Part shown: one piece after another, positions 1 to 12,800 of the stretch | How positions within the stretch are numbered: the first letter of the stretch is position 1 | Layout of the letters: every line of letters starts with the position of its first letter | Assembly: GCA_013180625.2 (NCBI GenBank) | Contig: SNVD02004786.1 | Coordinates: 144,103 to 208,102, forward strand | Reading direction: 5' to 3' | From: Boswellia sacra | Taxonomy: Eukaryota > Streptophyta > Magnoliopsida > Sapindales > Burseraceae | DNA length: 64,000 nucleotides | Notes under the pieces: model-generated | Databases searched by the model: none | Seen by the model: only the letters and a program-made list of their open reading frames with translations | What the model was told of the DNA's origin: nothing | Translations under genes and position numbers: made by a program

Positions 1-523
1 CGATTGGGCAGCAAAAGATGGAAAAACCATCTCTCCCACTCTCTCTCTTCCCTCATCACGCTCCTCCCTTTACGCTCTCTATGCTCTCTTGCCTTCGCTC
101 TCTCATCTCCATTTTGCTTTCTTATTATTTCTAATTAAATAGCGACATGAAGGTTTGCGAGTGTAAATCCTAACGTTGTGGTTATGATGGTTGAATATGT
201 GGATCAAGGGGGAGGGATTTTATGAACTCAGAAGAGTTGTTGTGGTGTCATATGCTGTGACTTGGGTCTGGCTACTGGTGATGTAAATTAAAAATCACAA
301 ATCGATACCGTGGCTTTGTGAATTAGCTGTTGAAACCAATTTTAAAAAACTCACAAATCGGCTTATGATGTTGGCTTCAGAAGATTAGTTTTTAGAATTT
401 ACGTGGCTTTAGAAATATGTTGGCTTTGAAAGTTTACATGGTAAAATAATTGACACTATGCGTAGAACAATGGCTATGGTGCGTTTGCTTTGTGATTTGG
501 AGTGTTGTTGTTGCTGGTGGAGC
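1..523. other. Intergenic, no gene seen
   Basis: No open frame or exon-like reading is supported. The first ~125 bases are strikingly CT-rich (repeated CTCTCT), as in many plant 5' leaders, but no downstream coding exon follows. It could be a promoter or leader fragment of something outside the window. Confidence 0.4.
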
Positions 524-532
524 TAAAAATAA

Positions 533-1145
533 GGAAAAATTGAAAAAATAGACAAAATTAGGGACCTTAAGTGAAATTTAGACATATCCTGAAAAATTTT
601 CATGCCATAGACACTTTCTTCAGAAAATGACTAAAATGCCCTTTGAAACTCAAACTTGAAAAGAAAGAAGAAAAAAAGAAAGAAACATCACGAAACACTC
701 TTCCTCCACTGTACGGGAGATTTTAACGGATTTGGAATAGATTTTAAGGGATTTTGAATTTGGAAATTTGAGTTAGGGCTTTTATTTTGCACTTATTCTG
801 TGTTTCTAAACCCCGAAATTCAAAATCCCCAAATTCAAAATCTTCAAAATCTACCCCACATCCCCAAACACGGAATAAGTTCTTCGTTTCTCTTGTTGCG
901 TTTCCGACGGTGTTGAAGGTATTGGAAGTTAGACAAAAATAGACGACTATGAAAATAGGACAAGATTATGAAAATAGGAAGAGGTAAGTGAAGAAAAGAG
1001 AGAAATAAAGAGTTTAGGAATAAATTGAATTTGAAAGGGCATTTTAGTCATTTTTTGAAGAAAGTGTCTATGACATAAAAATTTTTCAAGATGTGTCTAA
1101 ATTTCACTTAAGGCTCCTAAAAGTGTCTATTTTTTCAATTTTTCC
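533..1145. mobile_element. Mutator-type MITE with long terminal inverted repeats
   Basis: The left end starts GGAAAAATTGAAAAAATAGA and the right end is its reverse complement. The inverted similarity continues for roughly 125 bases on each side with scattered mismatches (for example, TGACTAAAATGCCCTTT near 630 answers AAAGGGCATTTTAGTCA near 1035). The element is flanked by a perfect 9-bp direct repeat, TAAAAATAA, at 524-532 and 1146-1154. A 9-bp duplication with long TIRs is diagnostic of Mutator-like elements. The 613-bp body has no transposase frame, so it is non-autonomous. Confidence 0.88.
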
Positions 1146-1154
1146 TAAAAATAA

Positions 1155-2815
1155 CGGGTTTTTAGTTTTAATGATTAGACCACCAGAAAGGTCGCCGCAA
1201 ATATGTTAGGGAGTGGCCATGGTTGAGAAAGATTAATAAAGATTTGAGTTTCGATGTTGGGAGTTTTTGTTTTTAGTTTTGGGAATCTTTTTTTTTAAAT
1301 AATTCCTTTACCTGTTAGAAGAGATATACCTATTCTTTTACCATTTTGCCCATTACTCACATGTGTGCTTGTAGAATGACAAAATTACCCTTGATTGTTA
1401 GTGATTTCGGTAACAAAAATGTTAGATGACAATTTTTATACAAGTTCAACGGTAAAATTAATTAAAAACACATAGTCATTCTCTGGTTGTATGTAAGCTA
1501 AAACTCGAGGGTCTTATTGATATTGTCCATTTTTTTAACAATCTCACTCTTAAGGAAAACTTAATTTTTTCAAATTCAATTTTTTTTTTGAATTCTTCAA
1601 ATTTTTAGTTGTAAAAGACAAATCTTTTTTTTTAATGAAGACTTGCTTTTTTAAATAAACAAAATATGTAAAATTTTCAATGAACTTTTTATTAAAATTG
1701 GAGAAGTTACAACATGTTTTTAAAAATGTTACTTTAGGATAAAAAGAGTTTTAGATTTGAAACTTTTAGTTTTCTTTCAACTTTGATTCATATATGTTAT
1801 TTAAGAAAGATATTTAATAATCTTTATTTTCTTGATTGAGATTAATTGATATATATATATATATATATTCTATTGCTTCATTATCAAAATTTGTACAAGA
1901 GTTTATGTTTAATCAATAATCATAACATTAAATATCAATCAAACAATATAAATTCTCATCCTTGAACTTAAATTATAGTTTATATTTTGGCTCCCCCACT
2001 ACTAAAATCTCGGGTCCGTCACTGCTTGTAGATGTGGACTTAACTATATTATTTAATAATATCTATGTAATCATAGATTGGTGAATGGATTTCACCTTTT
2101 CTATGATTCAAAATAAAATAAATCAAAGTTTTTAAGTTACCAAGAAAATAGAATCCATTTATTAGTCCATGAATGGATTGATTGCCCCATGATCGTATAG
2201 ATCAGAGCTACCCTAGATTTTCTTGTGACATCTATTCGACTTCGTTGAAGGCTTAATTTAATGTTTTCTTGAGCAAATATGAGAAAATATAGGAATGCTT
2301 CTTGAATATAGAAAACTTAGGTAACCTGACTTTTGTTGGACATTTTAAGAAGTAACAATTACTTTTAAAAATTTAGAATGCCCTAGCACGTTACTATTCA
2401 AATAGTAGATTTATTTTATTTTGCGAAATGCACACATAATACTCACAACTTGAGACATTGTTGGACAACCCATCGTCTTGATAGATATTTGTCTAGTATC
2501 ACTTTAAATTTGTATATCACATTCAAACCATTTAGTAAACCAACCCGATAATTGAACACAATTAAGTTTTGATTATTTCTCAAAAAACTAAGACCAGTTA
2601 TTGTTTATTTTTTCCAAATAAAATTTTAAGAAAGCATTTTAAAAGAGGAACAATGTATACAGTATTTCTTTGTTTTGCAGCATGAGTATACAAAGCAAAA
2701 TTAGATTATTAGAGTAAAGAAAAACAAAGATAGTTATTTAAGTGATTTTTTTGGTGTAATAAGGGGTATATATAATAATATATATTTTTTAAATATTATA
2801 ATATGGAAGAGAATC
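1155..2815. other. AT-rich intergenic DNA
   Basis: No exon-like reading. There is an AT dinucleotide run near 1850-1868 and many T-runs. Nothing else recognisable. Confidence 0.4.
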
Positions 2816-2997
2816 TATTAACACAAAAATTTTGACAAAAATTCCTAACCATTGATCTCAATTACCCAATGTTAAGATGGTTAATGAGTTGATGACATTA
2901 AATACAACCTTTTGATTTTTAGTCTCATCATTTAGATTTGATGAAATCAAGAATTAAAAATTTGTGTAAATGAATTGTATCAAAAATTTGTGTTAGA
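2816..2997. repeat. Small MITE-like dispersed repeat, copy 1
   Basis: The ends form an imperfect inverted repeat: TTAACACAAAAATTTTGA at the left, and TCTAACACAAATTTTTGA when the right end is read in reverse. The interior phrase '(C)ATTGATCTC...AATG..AAGATGGT..ATGAGTTGATGACATTAAAT' recurs in diverged form near 45.1 kb and 62.6 kb, so this is a dispersed family. No coding capacity. Superfamily not assigned. Confidence 0.5.
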
Positions 2998-3157
2998 AGA
3001 TCCGTTTCCTATTTTAAATTATTATGTAGAGTAATTCATTGTTCAAAGAATTTATTTCAATGCAAATAACCTTAATCGTTGCTTGTTCAAAGTAATGTCC
3101 TCTACCACTATCATTTTTAGCTCGCTTCAAATTTATTCATACTCAAAACATTACTTA

Positions 3158-3754
3158 GAGGCTGATTGTTTTTTTATCTGAATTCTAAATTTAACTTATT
3201 CTCAGATTTCAAATCTTTTTATGGTGATTGTTTTTTTTTTACTTAACTTAATCTAAGACATTTTCATCTGAATGAAAAAAGCTAAAAATTTTTGCTTTTA
3301 CCTGAATATCAATGTCTGAATCATTTATTACTCTTTTAATTCTCTTAAGTGCTCTTATAAAAATTTATTTATGATCAATTTGTACATAGCCTAATATTTT
3401 AATTTTAAAACATTATTATTTATTTCTAATTTTATATTATTATTCTCCATATATTTTTAAAATTATTTGATGGTCATTTAGCTTATTTATATATCAAATT
3501 CTTTAAAAAAATAACTTCTTCCCTAATTATACACATTTAAATAAATTAAATTCATAACAAAATTTTTATATACAAATATTTTTATTATTTAAAATAAAAT
3601 CACAATTAAAAATAATATATATAAATATGGATATATGTATAAAACCACTAGTTTTCATATATTTCAATTTAGATGTTAAAATAAAAAATAATAGTATTAT
3701 TCAGATTTTTATATTTAGATCTATTCAGATTTCGAGTAAAAAAATAATCGTCTC
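3158..3754. mobile_element. Possible hAT-type MITE
   Basis: The left end GAGGCTGATTGTTTTTTTA matches, imperfectly, the reverse complement of the right end (GAGACGATTATTTTTTTACT), with further paired 'ATCTGAAT' blocks inside. The flanks ATTACTTA and GTTGCTTA could be a decayed 8-bp target duplication (6 of 8 match), the length expected for hAT elements. The interior is about 80% AT with no open frame. The TSD is imperfect, so this is tentative. Confidence 0.45.
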
Positions 3755-3762
3755 GTTGCTTA

Positions 3763-5765
3763 AGCATCGAGGTGGGAATGTCGCCTAATTCCAAAATTCT
3801 GCACAAACATGGTTAATTAGCCATGGGTACGGGAGGAGATCTTAGGCTTACGTCAAATCTAAGGAGATAAAATTGTCATTTAAAATAAAATGGTGGTAAC
3901 TGTTATTTACCCTCAATAGTGGTTCTTAGAATTAGGGTTGGACATATGAGCCCCGTGGCTTTCATTCTCGCCGCTTGCAACTTTGCAAGCTGGCTGTTGC
4001 CAAAATGGAATATAACCTGATCCAACATTCGTTTTTGCTTTGGTGTGCTTCTCCTTTATGTCTATTTATTGCATCCACAACAATGTCTTGTTAAATGTTC
4101 TTTGTGTTGATAACGATTTCATACCGCATAGATAGACCAGAATCTTATTTAAAAAGTAATTTTTTTTAAATGACATTTAAATGTAAGGATTTATTTTTCT
4201 ATATAAACTTTCATTATGAATTTTCAATCTCAAATAAAATGTTTTGATTTATAATCATGATCTTGGATTAATATGATAAGTGATATAATTTCTTAAATTA
4301 ATACTAAAAAACTTGAAATATAAACTTGAGATTTATAAAGTACTTTTATGTGTTTTATTTGGTTTTAAAACACATAAAATACAAAATCATCAAATTTACT
4401 TAATAAGTGTTATCCATTAATGGTTCATTTAGGAAGGGTAACATTATGTGTATCTAACTACAAGTGATTAATAGTCATTTAATGGTTAATTCAAATTTTC
4501 AGCATAAATTAATTAATTGCAAGTGTTTCCTCCCTTAATTTTTTTTAAACTCTTATCATAGAAATATATTGTATTTTAATATCTAATTATCAAAAATAAC
4601 TAAGGTATTAATTTGATAATGTTTATATATATATACACACACACACATGAACCATTGTTACTACATGATCAAACAAAGACACTTAAAACATTTTCAACTC
4701 ATCTGCAATCAAACTTTCTTATAACCTGAGTTGTTAAAATATCATTAAATGAGTAAAATAAAAAATAAAAATATTAAATTACATGATATGATAATTATTC
4801 ATTCATTAAGAGTTTCCTAATTCAAGTTGTAAGATAAATTTATAATAAATGAGTTTTTGGTATAATATTGCTCTAAATAAACATCCAGCAATAATATTGG
4901 ATTGTCAAGGGGGGAGCAAAAAATCTATGGGTCGATTAGGGTAGGCACTATCCAACCCCAATCATTGAATTTCAATTATTTGATCTAAATAAACATTATA
5001 AAAATATATTACATGATTTTATCTATATAATTATTATAAATAAAAATTTTAATTTGATCCAAAATAAATAAATTGGATTAACTTATCTTCCTTTTTCCTG
5101 TTTCAATATTGATTCCTTATAATTTCATAAATAGAAAAAGACAATTTATTTCTACTTTGTCAATCCCTCTATTGTAAAATTGGATTCTTGTAATTGAAAA
5201 GTAAATCACTTCATCAAATACAATAACTCGATCTCTATTATAATTTCTCAATTGGTTTTTACTTTCTTTTTGCTCCTCTCTTTATTAATTGAGTTACATG
5301 ACTTGGTACCTTACTTGGCAATCTTAAATTACAATCAGAAAAATCTATAAAGAATCCAATCATCTGCACTTTTGTATCAATGACAAAAAATGAAAAATTA
5401 ATTTTAGAACGTCAATTCTATTTTGATTCGTGAAATATAAAATTTTTCTCAAATTACCATTTTGTCGCTAATTTTTTAATTATTTTGATTATATATTTAT
5501 ATCACTTTTCTTTTGTGTGAAAGAAAAAAGTCCAGTAAATGACCTTCCCCAACTTAGCATCTGCCCTTGACCATTGGCAAATTATGCTCTTCAATTCCTT
5601 ACTAATTCTTATATCCTGACTTTCTTAGTAAACTTACACTATTAACTCGATAAAAATTTAACCAAAAAAAAAAATAGTCTAAGTTTTAAAGGTAATTTTA
5701 AATTTTTACAAGAAATTCAACATCGAGTATCAAATGTACCCGTAGTTTTTCAATTATATAGAGCA
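3763..5765. other. Intergenic, no gene seen
   Basis: AT-rich with no supported gene. A less AT-rich island at about 3925-4025 has one short ATG frame (about 24 codons, from 3947) and a small hairpin (CTTGCAACTTTGCAAG). It may be an old exon fragment, but I cannot identify it. A short TA/CA microsatellite lies at 4625-4648. Confidence 0.35.
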
Positions 5766-6655
5766 CGTCTAACGCATGACATTATATAATGTTATATAGT
5801 ATAGTATTGTATAACATTATATTGTATAGTACTAAAAATAATATCATGTCGAAATTACATTGTGTTTGGTGTACTCATATATTGTATTGATTTGTACAAA
5901 AAAAGTAAGATTTTTTTTTTCAAAAAAATTATACAAATTAAAACAATTTTTTATTTTATTTATAAAAATAGTTATTTATTAATTTATCATAACGGTCGCT
6001 GATTATTGAAATTTTTTTTCAAAGCGTCGGATGACATTGTCATGCTCAGAACGATCGTCATGAAACGATCTGTAATATCCCTTCCTCACCTATCATATTG
6101 TAGGCCCCACTAGACCTACTAAGGCCTAGGCGTGTTATATTATACTCGGGGTCCACTGCCCCTATTGGACCCATCAGATAATTCGGATTTATGGTGACAT
6201 GTGGGTATTGATAGGTCTAATGGGGACGTGTGGACCTTGGATGTTACCTAGTGGGGGGCAGTGACTTCCTCTAGCAACCCCTTTTTAATTTTAAAAAATA
6301 AATTTAATTTTAAAATTTATATACTAAATAACTGATTAATTATTTTTAAAATTTAAAAAATTAAAGGGTATTGCTCGAGATATATATATATATATATATA
6401 ATATTATAGAGATAATTTTGACAATCTTGAATCAGTGCTATATAATATAATGTTAATGTCATGCACTACCTCTGCATAATTTAATAGGATATACGTACAT
6501 ATAAGGGTTATACTTTATATAAATTAACACTATGTTAAATTAAAATCAAACATATTATTACATTATTTAATATAATATTATATAATAATACTATATACTA
6601 TAGTGTACCAAACATAATGTCATTGTCTAACCTTATCGTAAAATTGTTTAATAGA
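5766..6655. repeat. AT-rich repeat block with MITE-like ends and a GC-richer core
   Basis: Both edges carry the word ATGACATTAT in inverted orientation (near 5777 and 6620), beside TATATAGTAT-type palindromic strings and a repeated 'TGTTTGGT(G)TAC' motif. This suggests one or more decayed MITEs. The core at 6060-6270 is much less AT-rich ('GTAATATCCC', 'GGCCCCACTAGACC', 'TAGTGGGGGGCAGTGAC'). It may be a fragment of an LTR, because plant LTRs often begin TGTAATATCCC. No coding frame. Weak assignment. Confidence 0.3.
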
Positions 6656-9560
6656 TGTAGATTAGCAAAACAATTTAACAATTTAACAATTTAACATGGG
6701 TTAAATAATAAAATAAAATTTAACTATTTTAATTTTTTATCGTTTTCCTATTTTATGATCACATGGGCGTTTAGAAGAGGAATCTTGTAGCCGTGGTTTT
6801 AAAAAAACAAATAACTTAGGGTGTACGGAGCAAAATCCTTGTTCCTTGGTTTCCGAACTCACCTGTCAAAAAAGTGCTACTGCTGCCATAACTACCGAGT
6901 CATGATACGGTATAATTATTGTACTTATATATTAATTTTATTATAACATATAAAAATTATAAATTATATTTAAAAGTAATTTTATTGTAATATATATAAA
7001 TTATAAATATAATTTAATTTATAATTTTTATATATTTTATATTTATGATTTTTTATATATAATTTTTATTTATTTATTTATAGTTTTTATAACGTATTTA
7101 TGATTTTTTTATAAATATATAATTGCTGTATACCGTAACAAAATTCATAACTAAGGGCATTCTCCAAATCCAATAATATATTATATTATATATTATTATA
7201 TACACTCGCAAATCATTGCTCTCCATTCCACCGCCTGTGCCAGTAACGCTTCAGAATATTGAGTGGTCCCACACGTTTTAAATTTATTTGTTCTTGTTTT
7301 TAATTTTAATGGATTCCAATTTCCAACTTCGTTAGCCGTTTGATCTCACACTAATCATCTTCCACCGTTCCATCTCATACCTACCCTTTCTTTGTCATTT
7401 GCAACGCCAGCCATCAGCGTCATGAATTCTGCCATTTTACTGATCTATATTAATTTTTAAAATTGAGAAGGTACTCTCGGAGCACATAATTAAATATAAA
7501 TTATTAACCACTGATTTATAAAATAAATTCTAACAGTCGAAATTGATGAGGAGTAATGGCAATAAATATACTCTTTACTTTTAACCTTAATATTTAGTTT
7601 TGATGAGATTTGATGTCATAAATTTATATTAATAAATTATATTAAAAATTTATGTTAAAATATATTTTCTTTTTAAAATATATACTGATTTTGTCAAGAT
7701 ATATTTTTTTTTCAAAAATCTCACAAACTTCTTTTACAAATTAACAATTCATTTCTTAAAATTTTATCTTTTTGTTATTAATTTTAACAAAAATTGACTA
7801 AAGATGAGGGAGACCTGCGGTGTGAGATTTCCGTAATGATAACATATAACACGTAGGTAGATATTTTTGACAACTATTAGAGAGGTAGGTACATAAGATT
7901 TATCTAAATTCACAATATTATTGAATCAATAATTTAAAAGTCTCGTGTCTAATTTATGTTCTAGAAATCTTTGTAATCCCAGTTAAAAATTTCACAAAAC
8001 CCTTTTGTTAGAAAAGTCAATGGTGAGAGCTAATTTGATCATCATTGATTTGGAATTTAGGTTAATATCTTATTTATGCAAGTAAATAATACTTCATTTC
8101 TATACTAAATACCAAATTAAAATAAAAAATATGTTTTCTCAATTTATAATCAACAATATTTTTTAATTTTATATAATATACACTTTAAATATTAAGGAAA
8201 AAAAAAGTTAGAAAAGTTTTGTCTAGTTCGATTATACCCTTAAGGTTTGGATTAACTATACTTTGATTTGGAAATCTTCTAAATTAAATTTTAATCCCTA
8301 TATTTTAATAAAAAATTACATTAACCTCCTCAAATAATAAAAATATATTGTAATCAATAGAAGAATAAAAATCTATAGCCATAGATACAGATACTAACTT
8401 AAGCCAATGTCAAGGGTGCACGAAAGTTCCTGTTAGTCAACAAAAGAATAAAAATATCTTTTAAGTGCCTAATGTAGTTAGGAAAGTACGAGCTAATAAT
8501 AACCAATTTTTGTGGATGGACTTTGTTATCCAAATTAATAGATAATCCCAACCTTCCTTTTATATTATTTCAACAAATCAACGGTCAGCCCGAAATGACA
8601 ACTGGAACCCACTCATTAAGCACTTTTTTGTTTTTTAATTTATATTTAGAAAAAATACTTTCGTTCCCATCCCTGACAGTTACTATTATTTTCACTAAGA
8701 GCACAAAAATCTTAACATAACAATAACACTATAATAATATTAATCTTAACAAAGCTCCAAATATATTTTATTTGGGCGAAAAAGGCAGCAAAAGATTTGG
8801 CTAATTATTTGACTGCTTTTTGCAGCCAAACAAGAAGTTTTAATAAACACACCTAGATGTTGTATAGATCGCCTTCGGACAATTTTAATTTTGGTGTTGT
8901 TGTTAGATAAGTCTCTCATATCATAGTTGATAAATAGTGAACGATATTGAAAATTGTTATCCATAACTTTTTTTAATGGAATTAAATAATTTTAAAATGG
9001 TATTAAAATTTTTATTATTAGTTAATTGTAATTTTTTAAAAACCCTTTATTAAAATAGATTATTTAATAATAAACTTAAAAGTTAATATAATACAAATCT
9101 AATTACAAGAGAGAAGAAATATGAAAGAGAAAAGAGTTGGAAAGATAAGAAATAAGTCTAAATCTAACATCAATAATTAATAATCGAAGTTTCATGACTG
9201 GCAACATGATCGATAATGAAACTAATCTATGTTAGCTTATTCTCTAATTTAAATAAGAAAAAAAATTAAATTAAGAATTTTAAGCCAATTAGGGAGTTAA
9301 AATCTCCAATAACTCTTAAAAAAACTCTACAATCCTTAAAGACAATTTTCTAAATAAATCATAATCCTAAATCAAAATATGCCTATCCTACCTCATAATT
9401 AACTTTAAAATAAAATATATTACCAAACATTTTTAACGACGTGCGCGTAAAGTCATAGTATTAGGGATCTTTGGAAATTGTTAGAATTATTGGGACTTCT
9501 TTGAAATTATCCCCACAAAAATTATTGAGACAATTAAAACCGCCCGTAACCATCTTTGTT
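6656..9560. other. Intergenic DNA upstream of the SMP/C2 gene
   Basis: Very AT-rich (TATA-type palindromic strings at 6900-7200). The short open frames here (60-70 codons) lack any recognisable motif and have non-coding composition. From about 9560 the base composition becomes more gene-like, and the promoter and leader of the next gene probably lie in 9560-9804. Confidence 0.4.
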
Positions 9561-9804
9561 CTTAACTAAATTTCCTGGTGATTTTCTAGGAGCTGACTTA
9601 GACTTTTAGTCTCCTTTGCTCAATTCAATTACTTTCTTCAAAATTGTCGTTTAACATTCCATTTTCCATGTGACTGAACGTTTTCCCGGAAAAAAAAGGG
9701 GAACTTTTCTATGAGGGAATTGTTTCTGATCTCTGGGTGAGTTTTGTTGAAGGCTATGAATGTGAGAATCTAGTTAGTTGTTTACTTAGGAGCTGTATGC
9801 TCAA

Positions 9805-12800
9805 ATGGGTAGAAGAAAAAAAGCTTCTTTGAACGTAAAAAAGGTGGTAGAGCTGTCGAAGCATCTGTTGGAGGAAAAGCCTCTGCTTCCTCTTGTGATT
9901 CCTTTGATTTTGCTTCTTTGGATCTTTGAGAGATGGTTTTTCTCCTTCTCCAACTGGGTTCCTCTTGCCATCGCTGTCTGGGCCACTATGCAGGCTAGTC
10001 TCTCATCATAAAATTTCTTCAGCTTTCTGTTGAAGCTAACTTTTCAACTTCAGAATATGAAGATGCTTCTCTTCTTTCCTTAACCTTTCTAATTTTCGAA
10101 TTTTTTCTTAGATTCATTTTTTTCGTCACATGATTTTTGTTCTCGATAATTTTATGATTTTTTTAGTTGGAAGAATATTGTTTATGCTTTCAAATATGCC
10201 TTTCATTTTTTTTTTTGTTGGATAGAATTAGCATGTGCAGCATGTTATAACTTGCATAGCTATTCCCCCCGCTTGGTGGGAAAATCTGCAACTCAAATCT
10301 ACTATATATGTGCATTAATTTTTTCCTGAATGAAAATAAATAAATAGAATTAGCAATGTGGATCCGGTTATATCTTGCAGATGATTTTCTCTGGCTTTGT
10401 GGAAAAATCTGTAAGGAAAATCTACTATTTGTACAATTTTTCTATAAGAACATAACTTGTTCGCTCGGTTTTTGTCTGTACTTTGAAGATGTTAATCCTT
10501 TGGCAAGTTTTTATACTTATTTCACAGTCTGTTGCGTTCCATGCTAAAATCAATAGGTTATCCGAAGAAATCATTCCTAAACATTTTTGTACGCAAGAAA
10601 CTGTTCATTTTTGTTGCAGCTCTTGATTACAAGTTTTTGTTGTATGTGGCATTAGAACAATTTCAATTTTGGGAAAGAATCTTTTTTTTTTGTTTTCTTG
10701 TTTTTGTTTTTTCTTTTCCTTGCTTTTTAAAGAGGGAGTAGGGACGAGGTTCATTCTTTGAGTTTGCTGCTTCATACTTTCTGATACACATTTGCCCATG
10801 AGAGATGGGTGTAAGAAACCAAAATTTAAAGCTATTTCAACCACAATATGCTAACATTTTCTTACCTTTTTTTATTTATTTGGATGTGATATTTATATTT
10901 CTAGATGTTTGTGTTTGTTCTTGGTGTAAGAATTCCTATTAAAAATAAATTGTGGCACAATATTCAACTTTTGGTGTTCTTTATTTCTCCACCATTCTTG
11001 TTTTAATTTTCTGTGTACAATTAAACACTGTATTTGATGCTTATTTGCATTCCAATTGTATGGAAACTCTATCTAGTATAGGCATTTAAGATTCCTTTGC
11101 TAGCTTTAATGCTTTTGGGTGCCATGTTAGTTACATCAATTGATTTTTTTCACCGCATACTCTGTAGAAGACAACACGACAATTGCTGATCTAGGAAAAC
11201 TCATTGGAAATCTCTCATGCAAGGGAACATTAAGGTGCATGATGAGATTTTACAAAACTGAGAATTGCGTGATTTATCACATCCATATCATAGTAAAGCT
11301 GTGACATTCTTGGCGCTGAAAACACTCTTTTCCCTTCTGGAAAGTGCTAAACTGTAATATTGAGTTAACAGACTCCATGATTATGCTGTGAACCTATAAT
11401 ATCCCTCTTTTGCCTACAGTATGGGAGTTATCAACGCCGATTACTTGTGGAAGACTTGAATAAGAAGTGGAAGCAAGTCATATTGAATACCTCGGTATCT
11501 TTTCTTTCCAACTTATTCCTTCTTGTTCGTGTGGGATTTTACTCTGCAATGTTCAGTTTTGTTTCTTTGTAATGAACTCCATTTGTAATATCTTTGTACA
11601 GCCAATAACGCCACTGGAACACTGCGAATGGCTGAATAAGCTGTTGATGGAAGTTTGGCCCAACTTTTTGAACACAAAGTTTTCAATAAGGTTTTCACAC
11701 ATGGTTGAGGTGAGAATTTAGGGGTTCATATTAGTTAGTTTCTTAATTCAATATTGAATATATTTTGCCATTTTTTCTTCTTGACTTCGTACCATGTGCC
11801 AATCTAAATTGCCGAAATGTATTTAATACTGATTGTGCGACACTTTTTAGAATTTCGTCATTCTCAGTAATGTCTTTGGCTTGAATGCTGAGAGCGTGTA
11901 TGGCATAATTAGATACAATTGAGTTCTATCTGATAAAAGACATGCCAATATTAGTTACATTTTATTGTGGATCTATTAAATATAGATTGTCTCAAGATTT
12001 CAGATCAGTGCCTTTTCTGGATTGCGTAGACCATGCTTGTGTGCTCACCTGGTAGAAAGCATGTACATGAGTGTAAATTTGCATCTATATATGGTGAATT
12101 ATGTATGTGAATCTCAACTTCTAGTGGCTTTTTGTCTAAAAAAATTTATTAAAGCACCTGTGGCACCTAGCAAAATTTTTATACTTGTTGTGATGGTTTT
12201 CTGATCTTAAGAGGTAGATTTATATATATATATATATTTTTTTATTTTCTGGTTCCTCTGGGCAAAAACATGAAAATAACTGTCAGCAAACATTTTATAA
12301 TTACTTTTTTCTTCTGGATCGTCAAGCATCCAATAATGAATAAAGTTGTGGTCATTACTTTTGATCTTAATTTTAATTAAATTTCTCTGTCTATTGTGAA
12401 AGCTTAGAAAACATCAAGGTACAGAGATTAAAAAAAAAAAAATGCACAAAACAACAGAAACTTATTGTTTTTAATCCTAGATCGTATCTTATTTATCTGA
12501 CAGAGTTTTCTTTATGCAGAAACGGATAAAGCACCGAAAACCAAAGTTTATTGTAAGTGATCTCTGTTAGTTTTATTTGCTTATTTATTTCAAATTCATG
12601 TATACATGGACTAGTGTGTCTCGTTTCGGCATTAACACTAGGTGCTGTACATGGAAATTCTAATAAATGCAATCATGTATTCTAATAAATGCAATCATGT
12701 AAGTTTAGCTCTTTCAATGCATGTGCATTTTTTAATATTGAACAAATATATTAATTTATGAATTTTTTTGTTTGCTTGTATAAAGGTTTTAGAAATTAAA

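Noticed and set aside
3925..4025. Small ORF with hairpin as a micro-gene or miRNA precursor
   Set aside because: The stem is only about 7 bp and the frame ~24 codons with no splice partner; no support beyond base composition.
8523..8964. Two short frames (65 and 72 codons) in the upstream intergenic region
   Set aside because: No motif, AT-driven composition, no splice context; chance frames.
9801..9986. Minus-strand 61-codon frame over exon 1 of the SMP/C2 gene
   Set aside because: Shadow of the real exon, whose plus-strand protein continues through 13 further phase-0 exons.
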